This document shows positions 1 through 6,545 of a stretch of DNA of 10,215 nt, piece by piece. The DNA lies in contig JAZNGX010000148.1 in the NCBI GenBank assembly GCA_045576675.1, positions 1 through 10,215 of the forward strand. The letters are read 5' to 3'. The notes beneath the pieces were generated by a model, which did not search any database, was not told the DNA's origin, and worked only from the letters and a program-made list of their open reading frames with translations. This stretch comes from JAZNGX01 sp045576675. Lineage in GTDB: Bacteria > Bacillota > Clostridia > Monoglobales > Firm-18. Position 1 is the first letter of the stretch, and every line of letters begins with the position of its first letter. The translations under genes were made by a program, and so were the position numbers.

Positions 1-44
1 GAAAACAAAAAGCACCCATCTCAAATATACTTTGAGACGGGTGC
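1..44 (-). terminator. T-box regulated intrinsic terminator
   Basis: On the minus strand a 14-base-pair stem (arms 31-44 and 12-25, one mismatch allowed near GUC/GAU) has a 5-base loop and is followed by TTTTTGTTTT. This is a typical intrinsic terminator. Its 5' arm shares CUCAAA with the antiterminator, so uncharged tRNA binding should prevent it from forming. It may also stop any transcripts reading through from pflBA. Confidence 0.88.
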
Positions 45-290
45 AATTATACATATAAAATCACACTCGCGGTACCACTCAAATTGCACAGATTAACTCT
101 GCACCACTTTAAGGTCTAACAACCTCTTTTGCACTAACGTAGCATTCACGGAAGAAACTACTTAATTTCGCGTCTCCGGCTCAGAAGTGAGGGGCCATTG
201 GATAATCTCGGCATTGGCTCGCAGCAACCGCCAACTCTCTTTAGCTTAATTTATCCGACCTTCTTCGTCACAGCCTTTATTTTATTAAAT
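1..290 (-). ncRNA. T-box leader (tRNA-sensing riboswitch)
   Basis: On the minus strand the leader shows the standard T-box order. A Stem I base (GGCU ... AGCC) surrounds GUGACGAAG, then an AGAGAG element (235-240) and a distal stem-loop closed by UUGGC/GCCAA. Further on is a stem closed by GUAG/CUAC, then the core T-box motif UGGUACCGCG (68-77), then a terminator. The UUUGAG just before the T-box motif (78-83) can pair with CUCAAA (31-36), which is also the 5' arm of the terminator. This gives mutually exclusive antiterminator and terminator folds. The UGGU of the bulge predicts a tRNA with discriminator base A. I could not settle the specifier codon: the candidate internal loop around 200-210 offers AUG, GCC, CCA or AUC. 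The regulated gene, probably an aminoacyl-tRNA synthetase or amino-acid gene, lies beyond the left edge. Confidence 0.9.
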
Positions 291-298
291 TATTTTAT

Positions 299-327
299 AT
301 ATTACCACGTTTTATTTTAGTTGTCAA
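299..327 (-). promoter_or_regulatory. Sigma-A-like promoter of the T-box leader
   Basis: Read on the minus strand, TTGACA (322-327) is followed by a 17-base spacer and TATAAT-like TAATAT (299-304), a near-consensus housekeeping promoter. Transcription should start near 292 and run leftwards into the T-box leader. The -35 box lies inside the last codons of pflA (Leu-Asp-Asn-stop), so the promoter is embedded in the end of the upstream gene. I see no separate terminator between pflA and this promoter. Confidence 0.8.
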
Positions 328-1030
328 GAAAAATTTTTCTTGCTTTTGCGATAGCTTCGTTGTCAGGCGGAAGGGTTTCACTTAATTCGTAATCAAGCTT
401 TAACTGTTCCCATTTGTATTCGCCAAGCTTATGAAATGGGAGCAGGTCAATACGCCCAACGCATTTATATTGCTTAAGCTTTTTGTTAAGGCTTTCAAGC
501 ATATCAAAATTTAGTGTAACACCGGGAATAACAACGTGTCTTATCCACACTGGTTTTCCGATGCTTTCGCAATAGTTTAGCGTATCCAAAGCATTTTTAT
601 ATGCAAAATCAGTTTTAGTAACTGATTTATATAAGACTTCGTTTTCTGCCTTGATGTCAAGGAGCAACATATTTGCCAAATCAATAATGGAGGAGGATTC
701 CTCAATTGGCATACTGCCAGCAGTGTCAAGTGCAGTATGTATTTTGTGTTTTTTACATTCAGTAAGTATCGCTCTGGTAAATTCAGGCTGAAAAAGCGGT
801 TCTCCGCCTGATAAAGTAACACCACCGCTTAAAAAGTTTTTATATGACAATATATCGGTCATAATTTCATCAACGGTTTTTTCTTTGCCGCCGTCACCAT
901 CCCACGCATCTGGATTATGACAGTATATACAACGCAGAGGACAGCCCTGCATAAAAACAATGTATCGTATGCCCGGACCGTCAACTGCACCAAAGGTTTC
1001 AACTGAATGAATTCTGCCCTTAATGCTCAT
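317..1030 (-). CDS. pflA: Pyruvate formate-lyase activating enzyme (radical SAM)
   Basis: This radical SAM enzyme reductively cleaves S-adenosylmethionine with a [4Fe-4S] cluster and installs the glycyl radical on pyruvate formate-lyase in the cytoplasm. The cluster motif CPLRCIYC gives Cys30, Cys34 and Cys37, the spacing and positions usual for PflA. It is followed by HNPD, and a GGEP SAM-binding motif lies at about 75-78. The N-terminus ETFGAVDGPGIR is the family signature. The length of 237 residues is close to the roughly 245 usual for the family. The start lies 2 bases after the pflB stop, with GAAAGG in the end of pflB as ribosome site, so the two genes form one operon and pflA is second. 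The adjacent cognate PflB and the classical motif make the assignment firm. The gene's last codons carry the -35 box of the following T-box promoter. Confidence 0.96.
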   Translation of the reverse strand: MSIKGRIHSVETFGAVDGPGIRYIVFMQGCPLRCIYCHNPDAWDGDGGKEKTVDEIMTDILSYKNFLSGGVTLSGGEPLFQPEFTRAILTECKKHKIHTALDTAGSMPIEESSSIIDLANMLLLDIKAENEVLYKSVTKTDFAYKNALDTLNYCESIGKPVWIRHVVIPGVTLNFDMLESLNKKLKQYKCVGRIDLLPFHKLGEYKWEQLKLDYELSETLPPDNEAIAKARKIFLDN

Positions 1031-1032
1031 AA

Positions 1033-3246
1033 CTAAAACCTTTCGTGGAACGTTCTGCTTATTACATCAAGCTGTTGTTCACGTGTGAGCTTTATAAAAT
1101 TAACTGCATAGCCTGAAACCCTGATTGTAAGCTGAGGATACTTTTCGGGGTGATCCATTGCATCAAGTAAAACGTCTTTGTTAAGAACATTTACGTTAAT
1201 GTGATGACCATGCTCTAAGCAGTATCCGTCAAGCAGTGCCGCAAGGTTTGTGCGTTTTTCATCTTCGCTTGTTCCAAGTGCTGCAGGAACAATTGAGAAT
1301 GTATATGAAATTCCGTCTTCAGAAAAGTCATAGGGCAGCTTTGCAACTGATTTCATTGAAGCAACGCAGCCGTTGCAGTCACGTCCGTGCATTGGGTTAG
1401 CACCCGGGGCAAACGGAACACCTGCTTTTCTGCCGTCAGGAGTTGTGCCTGTTTTTTTGCCATAAACAACATTTGAAGTAATTGTGAGAATTGACATTGT
1501 TGTTTTTGAGTTTCTGTAAGTTTTATGCTTTTTAAGATTGTACATAAACTTTCGTACAACGTTAACAGCAATTTCGTCAACACTTTCATCATTGTTACCA
1601 TATTTTGGATAGTCACCGATGATTTCAAAGTCAACTGCAAGACCGTTTTCATCTCTTATCGGTTTAACCTTTGCGTGTTTTATTGCAGATAGGCTGTCTG
1701 CCACAACTGAAAGTCCTGCAAGACCGCATGCCATTGTGCGAACAATGCTTTCGTCGTGCAATGCCATTTCAAGTCTTTCATAGCAGTATTTATCATGCAT
1801 ATAATGAATGATGTTAAGTGTGTTGATATAAAGCTTTGAAAGCCAGTCGCAAATTATGTTAAAGTTGTGAAGAACCTTATCATAATCAAGATACTCGTCC
1901 ATAATCGGCATAATTTCAGGACCAACCTGAACATTGTATCTTTCATCCTTGCCACCATTTATCGCATATAGCAAAGCCTTTGCAAGATTTGCTCTTGCGC
2001 CAAAAAACTGCATCTGTTTGCCGACCTTCATTGCAGAAACGCAGCAGGCAATTGCGTAATCATCACCGAATTTCTGACGCATTAAATTGTCGTTTTCATA
2101 CTGGATTGAAGATGTTTCTATAGAAATTTTTGCACAGTATTCTTTAAAGTTCTGCGGAAGAAGCGGAGTCCATAAAACAGTTAGATTTGGCTCAGGAGCA
2201 GGACCTAAGTTTGTAAGTGTATGCAAAAATCTGTATGACATTTTTGTAACCATATGTCTGCCGTCTGCAGCAACACCACCGATTGATTCTGTAATCCATG
2301 TGGGATCGCCTGAGAACAATTCATCATAAGCAGGAGTACGTAAAAATCTTACGATACGAAGCTTCATAACAAAATGGTCAACAAATTCCTGAATTTCTTT
2401 TTCAGTATATTTACCTTCTTCGAGGTCTTTTTCTGAATATATATCCAAAAATGTTGATACTCTTCCCAATGACATTGCAGCTCCGTTTTGCTCCTTTACT
2501 GCGGCAAGATAACCGAAGTAAAGCCACTGGATAGCTTCTTTTGTGTCTGTTGCAGGGCGTGAAATATCATATCCATATGATGCTGCCATTTCTTTTAATT
2601 CTTTTAATGCCTTTATCTGTTCGGAAATCTCTTCACGAAGTCTTATGATAACAGAATCCATTGCATCGTATACAATGTTTCTTTTTGCATTTTCTTTTTT
2701 CTCTATAAGATAGTCAACACCATAAAGAGCAACACGGCGGTAGTCGCCGATGATTCTGCCTCGTCCGTATGCATCGGGCAAGCCGGTAATGATACCGGTG
2801 TGACGTGCTAGCTTCATTTCGTCAGTATATGCATCAAAAACGCCGTCGTTATGTGTTTTTCTGAATTTAAAAACGTGTTCAACGCTGTCGTCAGTTTTCT
2901 TGCCGTAAGCGTCAAGCGAGCTGCGTACAAGTCTTATACCACCAAATGGCATAATTGCACGCTTTAATGGCTCATCAGTCTGCAGACCAACAATTTGTTC
3001 CAGTTCCTTATCTATATAACCCGGGTTATGTGCAGTAATGGTAGAAATTGTTTTTTCGTCCACATCGTAAACGCCGTTTCTTTCACGTTCTATTTCCATC
3101 TGCTTTTTAAGCTTGTCCCAAAGCATAATAGTATTTTCAGTGGGAGTTTCCAGAAATGAGTCATCGCCATCATATGGAGTATAGTTGTTTATAATGAAAT
3201 CTCTAACGTTTATTTCTTTATTCCAAATACCTTTTTTAAATTCCAT
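1033..3246 (-). CDS. pflB: Formate C-acetyltransferase (pyruvate formate-lyase)
   Basis: This glycyl radical enzyme converts pyruvate and CoA to acetyl-CoA and formate in anaerobic fermentation, as a cytoplasmic homodimer. The adjacent active-site cysteines appear in ACCVSAMKVGKQ (Cys401-Cys402). The Cys-Cys pair separates true pyruvate formate-lyases from diol dehydratase and decarboxylase relatives. The glycyl radical residue is Gly712 in RVSGYAVNF, 25 residues from the C-terminus, as expected. The 737 residues compare with about 750-760 in the family, and I see no internal gap. The start ATG is preceded by GGGAGGGG about 7 bases upstream. It is the first gene of a pflB-pflA operon, with its own likely promoter and a perfect palindrome in the 101 bases upstream. 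Oxygen would cleave the activated enzyme, so the host is anaerobic or can live without oxygen. Confidence 0.97.
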   Translation of the reverse strand: MEFKKGIWNKEINVRDFIINNYTPYDGDDSFLETPTENTIMLWDKLKKQMEIERERNGVYDVDEKTISTITAHNPGYIDKELEQIVGLQTDEPLKRAIMPFGGIRLVRSSLDAYGKKTDDSVEHVFKFRKTHNDGVFDAYTDEMKLARHTGIITGLPDAYGRGRIIGDYRRVALYGVDYLIEKKENAKRNIVYDAMDSVIIRLREEISEQIKALKELKEMAASYGYDISRPATDTKEAIQWLYFGYLAAVKEQNGAAMSLGRVSTFLDIYSEKDLEEGKYTEKEIQEFVDHFVMKLRIVRFLRTPAYDELFSGDPTWITESIGGVAADGRHMVTKMSYRFLHTLTNLGPAPEPNLTVLWTPLLPQNFKEYCAKISIETSSIQYENDNLMRQKFGDDYAIACCVSAMKVGKQMQFFGARANLAKALLYAINGGKDERYNVQVGPEIMPIMDEYLDYDKVLHNFNIICDWLSKLYINTLNIIHYMHDKYCYERLEMALHDESIVRTMACGLAGLSVVADSLSAIKHAKVKPIRDENGLAVDFEIIGDYPKYGNNDESVDEIAVNVVRKFMYNLKKHKTYRNSKTTMSILTITSNVVYGKKTGTTPDGRKAGVPFAPGANPMHGRDCNGCVASMKSVAKLPYDFSEDGISYTFSIVPAALGTSEDEKRTNLAALLDGYCLEHGHHINVNVLNKDVLLDAMDHPEKYPQLTIRVSGYAVNFIKLTREQQLDVISRTFHERF

Positions 3247-3278
3247 AAATATCCCCTCCCTTGGTTTTCTATACTTTC

Positions 3279-3307
3279 ATTATACAACATATTGTTATAT
3301 AAAACAA
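3279..3307 (-). promoter_or_regulatory. Likely pflB promoter with weak -35 box
   Basis: On the minus strand a perfect TATAAT (3279-3284) lies 33 bases before the pflB ATG. With a 17-base spacer the -35 position is TTGTTT (3302-3307), only a half match. A good TTGACA sits just upstream (3308-3313) but at 23 bases from the -10 box, too far for normal use. A strong -10 with a poor -35 suits a promoter that needs an activator. The predicted start is near 3272. Confidence 0.6.
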
Positions 3308-3321
3308 TGTCAATATTGACA
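3308..3321. promoter_or_regulatory. Perfect 14-bp palindrome, candidate operator
   Basis: TGTCAATATTGACA reads identically on both strands. It can be written as two 5-base half-sites around 4 bases (TGTCA-N4-TGACA), the same 5-4-5 geometry as FNR-type sites, although the half-site bases differ from E. coli FNR (TTGAT). Its centre is about 42 bases upstream of the start predicted from the TATAAT at 3279-3284, where CRP/FNR-family activators sit at class II promoters. Identity of the binding protein is inference. Confidence 0.45.
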
Positions 3322-3347
3322 AAAAAACACAAATTTTGAATTAAGTT

Positions 3348-4223
3348 TTATACTCCGCTTAAATCAAAGGGCGGAGTGTATTCTTCTTTTGCACTTGACT
3401 TTTCCTGCATATATCCCGTTGTAAAGCCTAAATCCAGGGCTTTGTTTATAACATACTTGTATTCAAGGCTGGTTATTCGCCTGTTAAGCTCAGGGTATTT
3501 GTCATTATGTACATACGGAGTATATTGGCTCATAAGGCTTAACACAAAGTTGTCTGTACCAAAAGAAGACTTTAACTCTTCTAAAATTTTTATTGAATCA
3601 TCCTTGTGTGAAGGAAGAATAAGATGACGTACAATAACGCCTTTTTCCATAATACCGTTATTGTTAATTATTGCTTTTGGCTGTTGAGTAAGCATTTCCT
3701 CCAAAGCCTTGAATGCAATTTTAAAATAATCGGGTGCATGGCTTAAACTTTGTGATAATACACTGTCGTAATACTTTACATCTGTTAAATATATATTGAT
3801 ATAATTATTTAAAAGCTTTATAGTTTCTGATTTTTCGTATCCACCACAGTTGTATACTATTGGTATGTTCGGCTTTGAAATATCCAGAGCAGAAATTATC
3901 TGCGGCACATAATGCGTTGGTGTAACAAGATTTATATTATGTGCATTTTGCATTTCGAGCTCAACAAAAATTTCTGCAAGTCGTTGTACAGTAATCTCTT
4001 TTCCGTACTCACCACCGCTTATTTCTCTGTTCTGACAGTAAACGCAGTGCATATTGCAGCCTGAAAAGAACACAGTTCCACTGCCATTTGTTCCGCTTAT
4101 GCACGGCTCTTCCCAATGATGCAGTGTGGCACGCGAAACATAAAGCTTATCAGTGCAACCACAGTAGCCTTTTGCGATACTTCTGTCAGTACCGCAGTTG
4201 CGTGGGCATAAATAGCATTTCAT
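3348..4223 (-). CDS. PflX-type radical SAM protein of unknown function
   Basis: This is a radical SAM protein resembling pyruvate formate-lyase activases but of the separate PflX group (COG1313), whose substrate is not established. The cluster motif CNMHCVYC gives Cys56, Cys60 and Cys63, followed by QN. The N-terminus adds a second cysteine set (Cys3, Cys6, Cys10, Cys21, Cys23 in MKCYLCPRNCG and GYCGC), typical of this group and possibly a metal-binding knuckle. The 291 residues are within the usual range. Its ATG overlaps the manA stop by one base (TAATG), with only a weak AAGG upstream, so it is probably translationally coupled to manA. The pflB promoter follows about 100 bases downstream, and I see no terminator between them. 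It lacks the PflA N-terminal signature, so it is unlikely to be the main activase for PflB. A role towards another glycyl radical or modified protein is possible but unsupported here. Confidence 0.85.
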   Translation of the reverse strand: MKCYLCPRNCGTDRSIAKGYCGCTDKLYVSRATLHHWEEPCISGTNGSGTVFFSGCNMHCVYCQNREISGGEYGKEITVQRLAEIFVELEMQNAHNINLVTPTHYVPQIISALDISKPNIPIVYNCGGYEKSETIKLLNNYINIYLTDVKYYDSVLSQSLSHAPDYFKIAFKALEEMLTQQPKAIINNNGIMEKGVIVRHLILPSHKDDSIKILEELKSSFGTDNFVLSLMSQYTPYVHNDKYPELNRRITSLEYKYVINKALDLGFTTGYMQEKSSAKEEYTPPFDLSGV

Positions 4224-5140
4224 TACAGATACGACCTTAAAATCACAGCGTTGCCTGACATTTCAATTGCACCTATATATGCAGGAACAAGCAAAGAGTC
4301 ACCTTCAACGCAGTCTATTCCATTAATGTTAACAGAGCCTTCACATATAATTAATGTTTCAAAACGGGCTTTGTCCACATCGAATGACTTTGTGCCGTTA
4401 ACTGTAATTTTTTCTGTAGTAAAGTAGTCACATTTAACCAAAATACCGTCTTTTGTCTGATTATTAGAAACGTCGGTTTTGTTAAGATTTGTAACGTCAA
4501 TTGCTTTGTCAATATGTAATGGTCTTGTGTTGCCCTGTGCATCTTTTCTGTTGTAGTCGTAAACCCTGTAGGTTGTATCAGAGTTTTGCTGAATTTCGGC
4601 GATTAAAAGACCTTTGCCGATGGCGTGAAGCATACCTGACGGAATAAAGAAGCAATCGCCCTTTTTGCATTCAACCGAATTGACAAAATCAAGCAAAGTA
4701 TTTTCTTTTATAGCTTTTTCAAATTGTTCTTTAGTAGTGTTTTGTTTAAAGCCGTAAATAAGCTTTGCCCCAGGCTCAGCATCTAAAACGTACCACATCT
4801 CAGTTTTTCCAAGCTCGCCGTTTTCGTTTTCAAAAGCATATTTATCATCGGGATGAACCTGAATTGATAAATTATCCTTTGCATCAATAAATTTTATGAG
4901 CAATGGAAATTTTGTGTCATCATCCTTGTAAATCTTATCACCCAAAAGCCTTTCCTTATGGGTTTTAACTAGCTCAGACAAGGGTATACCGTCATATGTA
5001 CTTTCACCGTTTTTATGCGAAGCGATTTCCCAGCTTTCTGCTGTTTTTTCATAAGGACTTTGTTTGCCAAAACGGTCTTTTAATTTATTTCCACCCCATA
5101 AATAATCTTTAAATACGGGTGTCATTTTTAAAGGCTTCAT
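4223..5140 (-). CDS. manA: Mannose-6-phosphate isomerase, class I
   Basis: This cytoplasmic zinc enzyme interconverts mannose-6-phosphate and fructose-6-phosphate. It links mannose use to glycolysis and supplies mannose-6-phosphate for glycan precursors. The type I cupin features are present: TPVFKDYLWGG near the N-terminus and zinc ligands in IQVHPDD (His96), KTEMWYV (Glu114) and GMLHAIG (His172). The active-site stretch is DTTYRVYDYNR. The length of 305 residues matches the short Bacillus-type ManA of about 315. An ATG 9 bases further upstream (5149) is in frame, but AGGAG (5150-5154) abuts it directly. The ATG at 5140 has a 9-base spacing and is the better start. It is first in a two-gene operon with the PflX-type gene, behind a good sigma-A-like promoter. 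Confidence 0.94.
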   Translation of the reverse strand: MKPLKMTPVFKDYLWGGNKLKDRFGKQSPYEKTAESWEIASHKNGESTYDGIPLSELVKTHKERLLGDKIYKDDDTKFPLLIKFIDAKDNLSIQVHPDDKYAFENENGELGKTEMWYVLDAEPGAKLIYGFKQNTTKEQFEKAIKENTLLDFVNSVECKKGDCFFIPSGMLHAIGKGLLIAEIQQNSDTTYRVYDYNRKDAQGNTRPLHIDKAIDVTNLNKTDVSNNQTKDGILVKCDYFTTEKITVNGTKSFDVDKARFETLIICEGSVNINGIDCVEGDSLLVPAYIGAIEMSGNAVILRSYL

Positions 5141-5149
5141 TTTTATCAT

Positions 5150-5154
5150 CTCCT
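5150..5154 (-). promoter_or_regulatory. Ribosome site that sets the manA start
   Basis: AGGAG on the minus strand touches the first in-frame ATG (5147-5149) with no spacer but stands 9 bases from the ATG at 5138-5140. A ribosome can use only the second, which removes Met-Ile-Lys from the longest reading frame. Confidence 0.75.
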
Positions 5155-5163
5155 AATATTTAT

Positions 5164-5192
5164 ATTATATCACAGAAAAACTTTCTTGTCAC
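5164..5192 (-). promoter_or_regulatory. Sigma-A-like promoter of manA
   Basis: On the minus strand GTGACA (5187-5192, five of six consensus bases), a 17-base spacer and a perfect TATAAT (5164-5169) precede manA by about 24 bases from the -10 box to the ATG. The strength suggests steady expression of the manA-pflX pair. Confidence 0.75.
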
Positions 5193-5266
5193 TAGAAATT
5201 TAATAAATTACAAAACAGACTTTAATTTCAAGCTATAGTTTTTTTGAAATTACAAATATTAATAAC

Positions 5267-5288
5267 AACAAAGCAATATTGTTTTGTT
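5267..5288. repeat. Near-perfect 22-bp palindrome upstream of the spore protein gene
   Basis: The arms AACAAA and TTTGTT flank a perfect CAATATTG core (5274-5281), with one non-matching pair (G5273 and T5282). It is centred about 41 bases before the spore protein ATG and just ahead of its ribosome site. It could be an operator for a sporulation regulator or a weak RNA hairpin. AT-rich chance palindromes are common, so the function is open. I could not recognise a convincing sigma-G promoter (GHATR / CATNNTA) in 5155-5305. Confidence 0.3.
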
Positions 5289-5318
5289 TTAATATAGATT
5301 TTTCGGAGGAGAGGTTTT

Positions 5319-5510
5319 ATGTCTAATAAAAATGTTGTTCCCGAAGCCCGTGAGGCGCTTGACAGATTTAAGTATGAAGTAGCAAATGAAATAGGAGTAA
5401 ACTTAAAGCATGGCTACAATGGCGATTTAACATCTAAAGATGCCGGACGTGTGGGCGGAAATATGGTGAAAAAGCTTATAGAATACGCAGAAAGAAATAT
5501 GTCTAAGTAA
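5319..5510 (+). CDS. Small acid-soluble spore protein, alpha/beta type
   Basis: This 63-residue DNA-binding protein coats and protects DNA in the forespore and is degraded at germination to supply amino acids. The family marks are present: RFKYEVANEIGV at about 16-27, holding the germination protease (GPR) cut site after Glu24, then GDLTSKDAGRVGGNMVKKLIEYAE at about 35-58. Both correspond to the two conserved blocks of the family. Size is typical (about 60-70 residues). GGAGGAGAGG lies 4-5 bases before the ATG, a very strong ribosome site. It stands alone, divergent from manA and convergent with the araC-type gene, and ends in its own hairpin. Expression is expected only in the forespore under sigma G, although no clear sigma G boxes were identified. 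It is the best evidence that the organism makes endospores. Confidence 0.95.
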   Translation: MSNKNVVPEAREALDRFKYEVANEIGVNLKHGYNGDLTSKDAGRVGGNMVKKLIEYAERNMSK

Positions 5511-5512
5511 TT

Positions 5513-5555
5513 TTAGCTGCAAAGAACATTTTTGTTCTTTGCAGCTAATCTATTT
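5513..5555 (+). terminator. Strong intrinsic terminator after the spore protein gene
   Basis: A perfect 15-base-pair stem, TTAGCTGCAAAGAAC (5513-5527) with its complement at 5534-5548, encloses a 6-base loop and is followed by TCTATTTTT. It ends the spore protein transcript. The right arm contains the stop codon of the converging araC-type gene. On the minus strand the hairpin is followed by AATTACTTAG, without a T run, so termination in that direction should be weaker. Confidence 0.85.
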
Positions 5556-6423
5556 TTACTGAATTTTTATATTCAGTTGGCGACATTCCGGTTGTACGCT
5601 TAAATACTCGTGAAAAGTATAGCGGATTTGCAAACATAAGCATATCGGAAATCTGGCTGAAATTATAGTTGTGCTCACGTATCAGCTTTTTTGCCTCGTT
5701 GATTTTTACTTTGGTTATGTATGTACTTATTGAGCAGTTGTAATTTTGCTTGAATATTTTTGAGAGATATGCTTTTGAATACTTCATTTCTTTGCAAAAA
5801 CGGTCCACAGATATTCGTTTGTATGCATAAGTATCAAGCTTTTTTAACATCTCCTCGGCAACATGCTCCATCATAGTTTCCTTTGATGAAAAAACGTTTG
5901 TGTCACTTGTGTCACATTCGTGACGCAACAGAAGAATAAGAAGCTGTTCTAAGTATGTACGTATCATTTGCTGACCGCCGGCGATGCTTGAATCCTTTAA
6001 TTTAAGCTCTTTTAGTTCGGGGTCATTAAAAGGAAGGTCAAAGGTTTTTCGCCCCTCGTCTATTATGTTTGAAATAATAGGCTTAAGCTTTGCAGGAAGA
6101 CGGATTTTTTTCCCTTTAAAGATTTTTATGCTTTGGGAATTACATACAAATGATATTATAAAAATGTTTGGTGCAACAATTCCGTTGGCGTAATGCGTAT
6201 GGAATTCGTTTGGTTTGTGAAAATAACACTCGCCTTGTGAAAGTGTAAGTTCTTTGTTTTTTAGTTTAATATGCAAATCACCTTTGTCTGCATATATCAT
6301 TTCCCAGAAATCATGGCTTTCACCCTTCGAACGGAAGCTGCGTTCGAACTCGAAATAATGCAAAGTAACGATTTTTTGGATGTTTATGATGTTTGCGATT
6401 TTATGCTTTATATATGTGTTCAT
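5545..6423 (-). CDS. AraC-family transcriptional regulator with cupin sensor domain
   Basis: This is a cytoplasmic DNA-binding regulator. The N-terminal half (about 10-110) has the AraC-type cupin pattern, SHDFWEMIYADKG then LSQGECYFHKPNEFHTH, and probably senses a small molecule such as a sugar. The C-terminal hundred residues (about 190-290) carry the two helix-turn-helix motifs. These include SVDRFCKEMKYSKAYLSKIF and the family signature around ISDMLMFANPLYFSRVFKRTTGMSPTEYK. The 292 residues are standard. AGAGG lies 5-6 bases before the ATG. It is divergent from the dehydrogenase-deacetylase-NagB-like operon across 122 bases, and the two promoters share overlapping -10 boxes. That is the usual arrangement for a regulator of its neighbour. 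The inducer cannot be read from the sequence. Its stop codon lies in the terminator of the spore protein gene. Confidence 0.92.
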   Translation of the reverse strand: MNTYIKHKIANIINIQKIVTLHYFEFERSFRSKGESHDFWEMIYADKGDLHIKLKNKELTLSQGECYFHKPNEFHTHYANGIVAPNIFIISFVCNSQSIKIFKGKKIRLPAKLKPIISNIIDEGRKTFDLPFNDPELKELKLKDSSIAGGQQMIRTYLEQLLILLLRHECDTSDTNVFSSKETMMEHVAEEMLKKLDTYAYKRISVDRFCKEMKYSKAYLSKIFKQNYNCSISTYITKVKINEAKKLIREHNYNFSQISDMLMFANPLYFSRVFKRTTGMSPTEYKNSVKID

Positions 6424-6478
6424 ATATTTACCTCTTTAAAAGTTGTTTACAAAAAGATATGTTTGGAATAAAAAAATG

Positions 6479-6507
6479 TATTTAAATATTACCAATATTA
6501 TTATAAT
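6479..6507 (+). promoter_or_regulatory. Weak-minus-35 promoter of the sugar operon
   Basis: On the plus strand TATAAT (6502-6507) overlaps the -10 box of the divergent regulator promoter by four bases. The -35 position at 17 bases (TATTTA, 6479-6484) is poor, as expected where an AraC-type activator recruits polymerase. A 7-base direct repeat AATATTA (6485-6491 and 6494-6500) and a second loose pair, GTTTAC (6445-6450) and GTTTGG (6461-6466), lie in the region. They could be half-sites, but AT-rich DNA makes this uncertain. Confidence 0.5.
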
Positions 6508-6529
6508 ATATAGTTGTAGTAATAGTCAA
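6500..6529 (-). promoter_or_regulatory. Promoter of the araC-type regulator
   Basis: On the minus strand TTGACT (6524-6529), an 18-base spacer and a perfect TATAAT (6500-6505) form a good sigma-A-like promoter. The predicted start near 6493 leaves about 70 bases of leader before the regulator ATG. Confidence 0.7.
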
Positions 6530-6531
6530 GT

Positions 6532-6536
6532 GGAGG
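6532..6536 (+). promoter_or_regulatory. Ribosome site that sets the dehydrogenase start
   Basis: GGAGG directly touches the first in-frame ATG (6537) but stands 9 bases before the ATG at 6546. The later start is the usable one, giving MKKFAIIGFG, which also matches where proteins of this family normally begin. Confidence 0.75.
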
Positions 6537-6545
6537 ATGGATGGT

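Noticed and set aside
2087..2329. 80-residue plus-strand open frame inside pflB
   Set aside because: It is a shadow of the conserved pflB frame around the region before the active-site cysteines, with no ribosome site.
3292..3307. Possible Rex site (TTGTT ... AACAA) in the pflB promoter
   Set aside because: The half-sites match Clostridial Rex sites, but the 6-base spacing is two short of the usual 8, and the inner AA/TT positions do not fit.
5147..5149. Upstream in-frame ATG as the start of manA
   Set aside because: The ribosome site AGGAG touches it with no spacer; the ATG 9 bases later is correctly placed.
6537..6539. Upstream in-frame ATG as the start of the dehydrogenase
   Set aside because: GGAGG directly abuts it, whereas the ATG at 6546 has a 9-base spacer and matches the family N-terminus.
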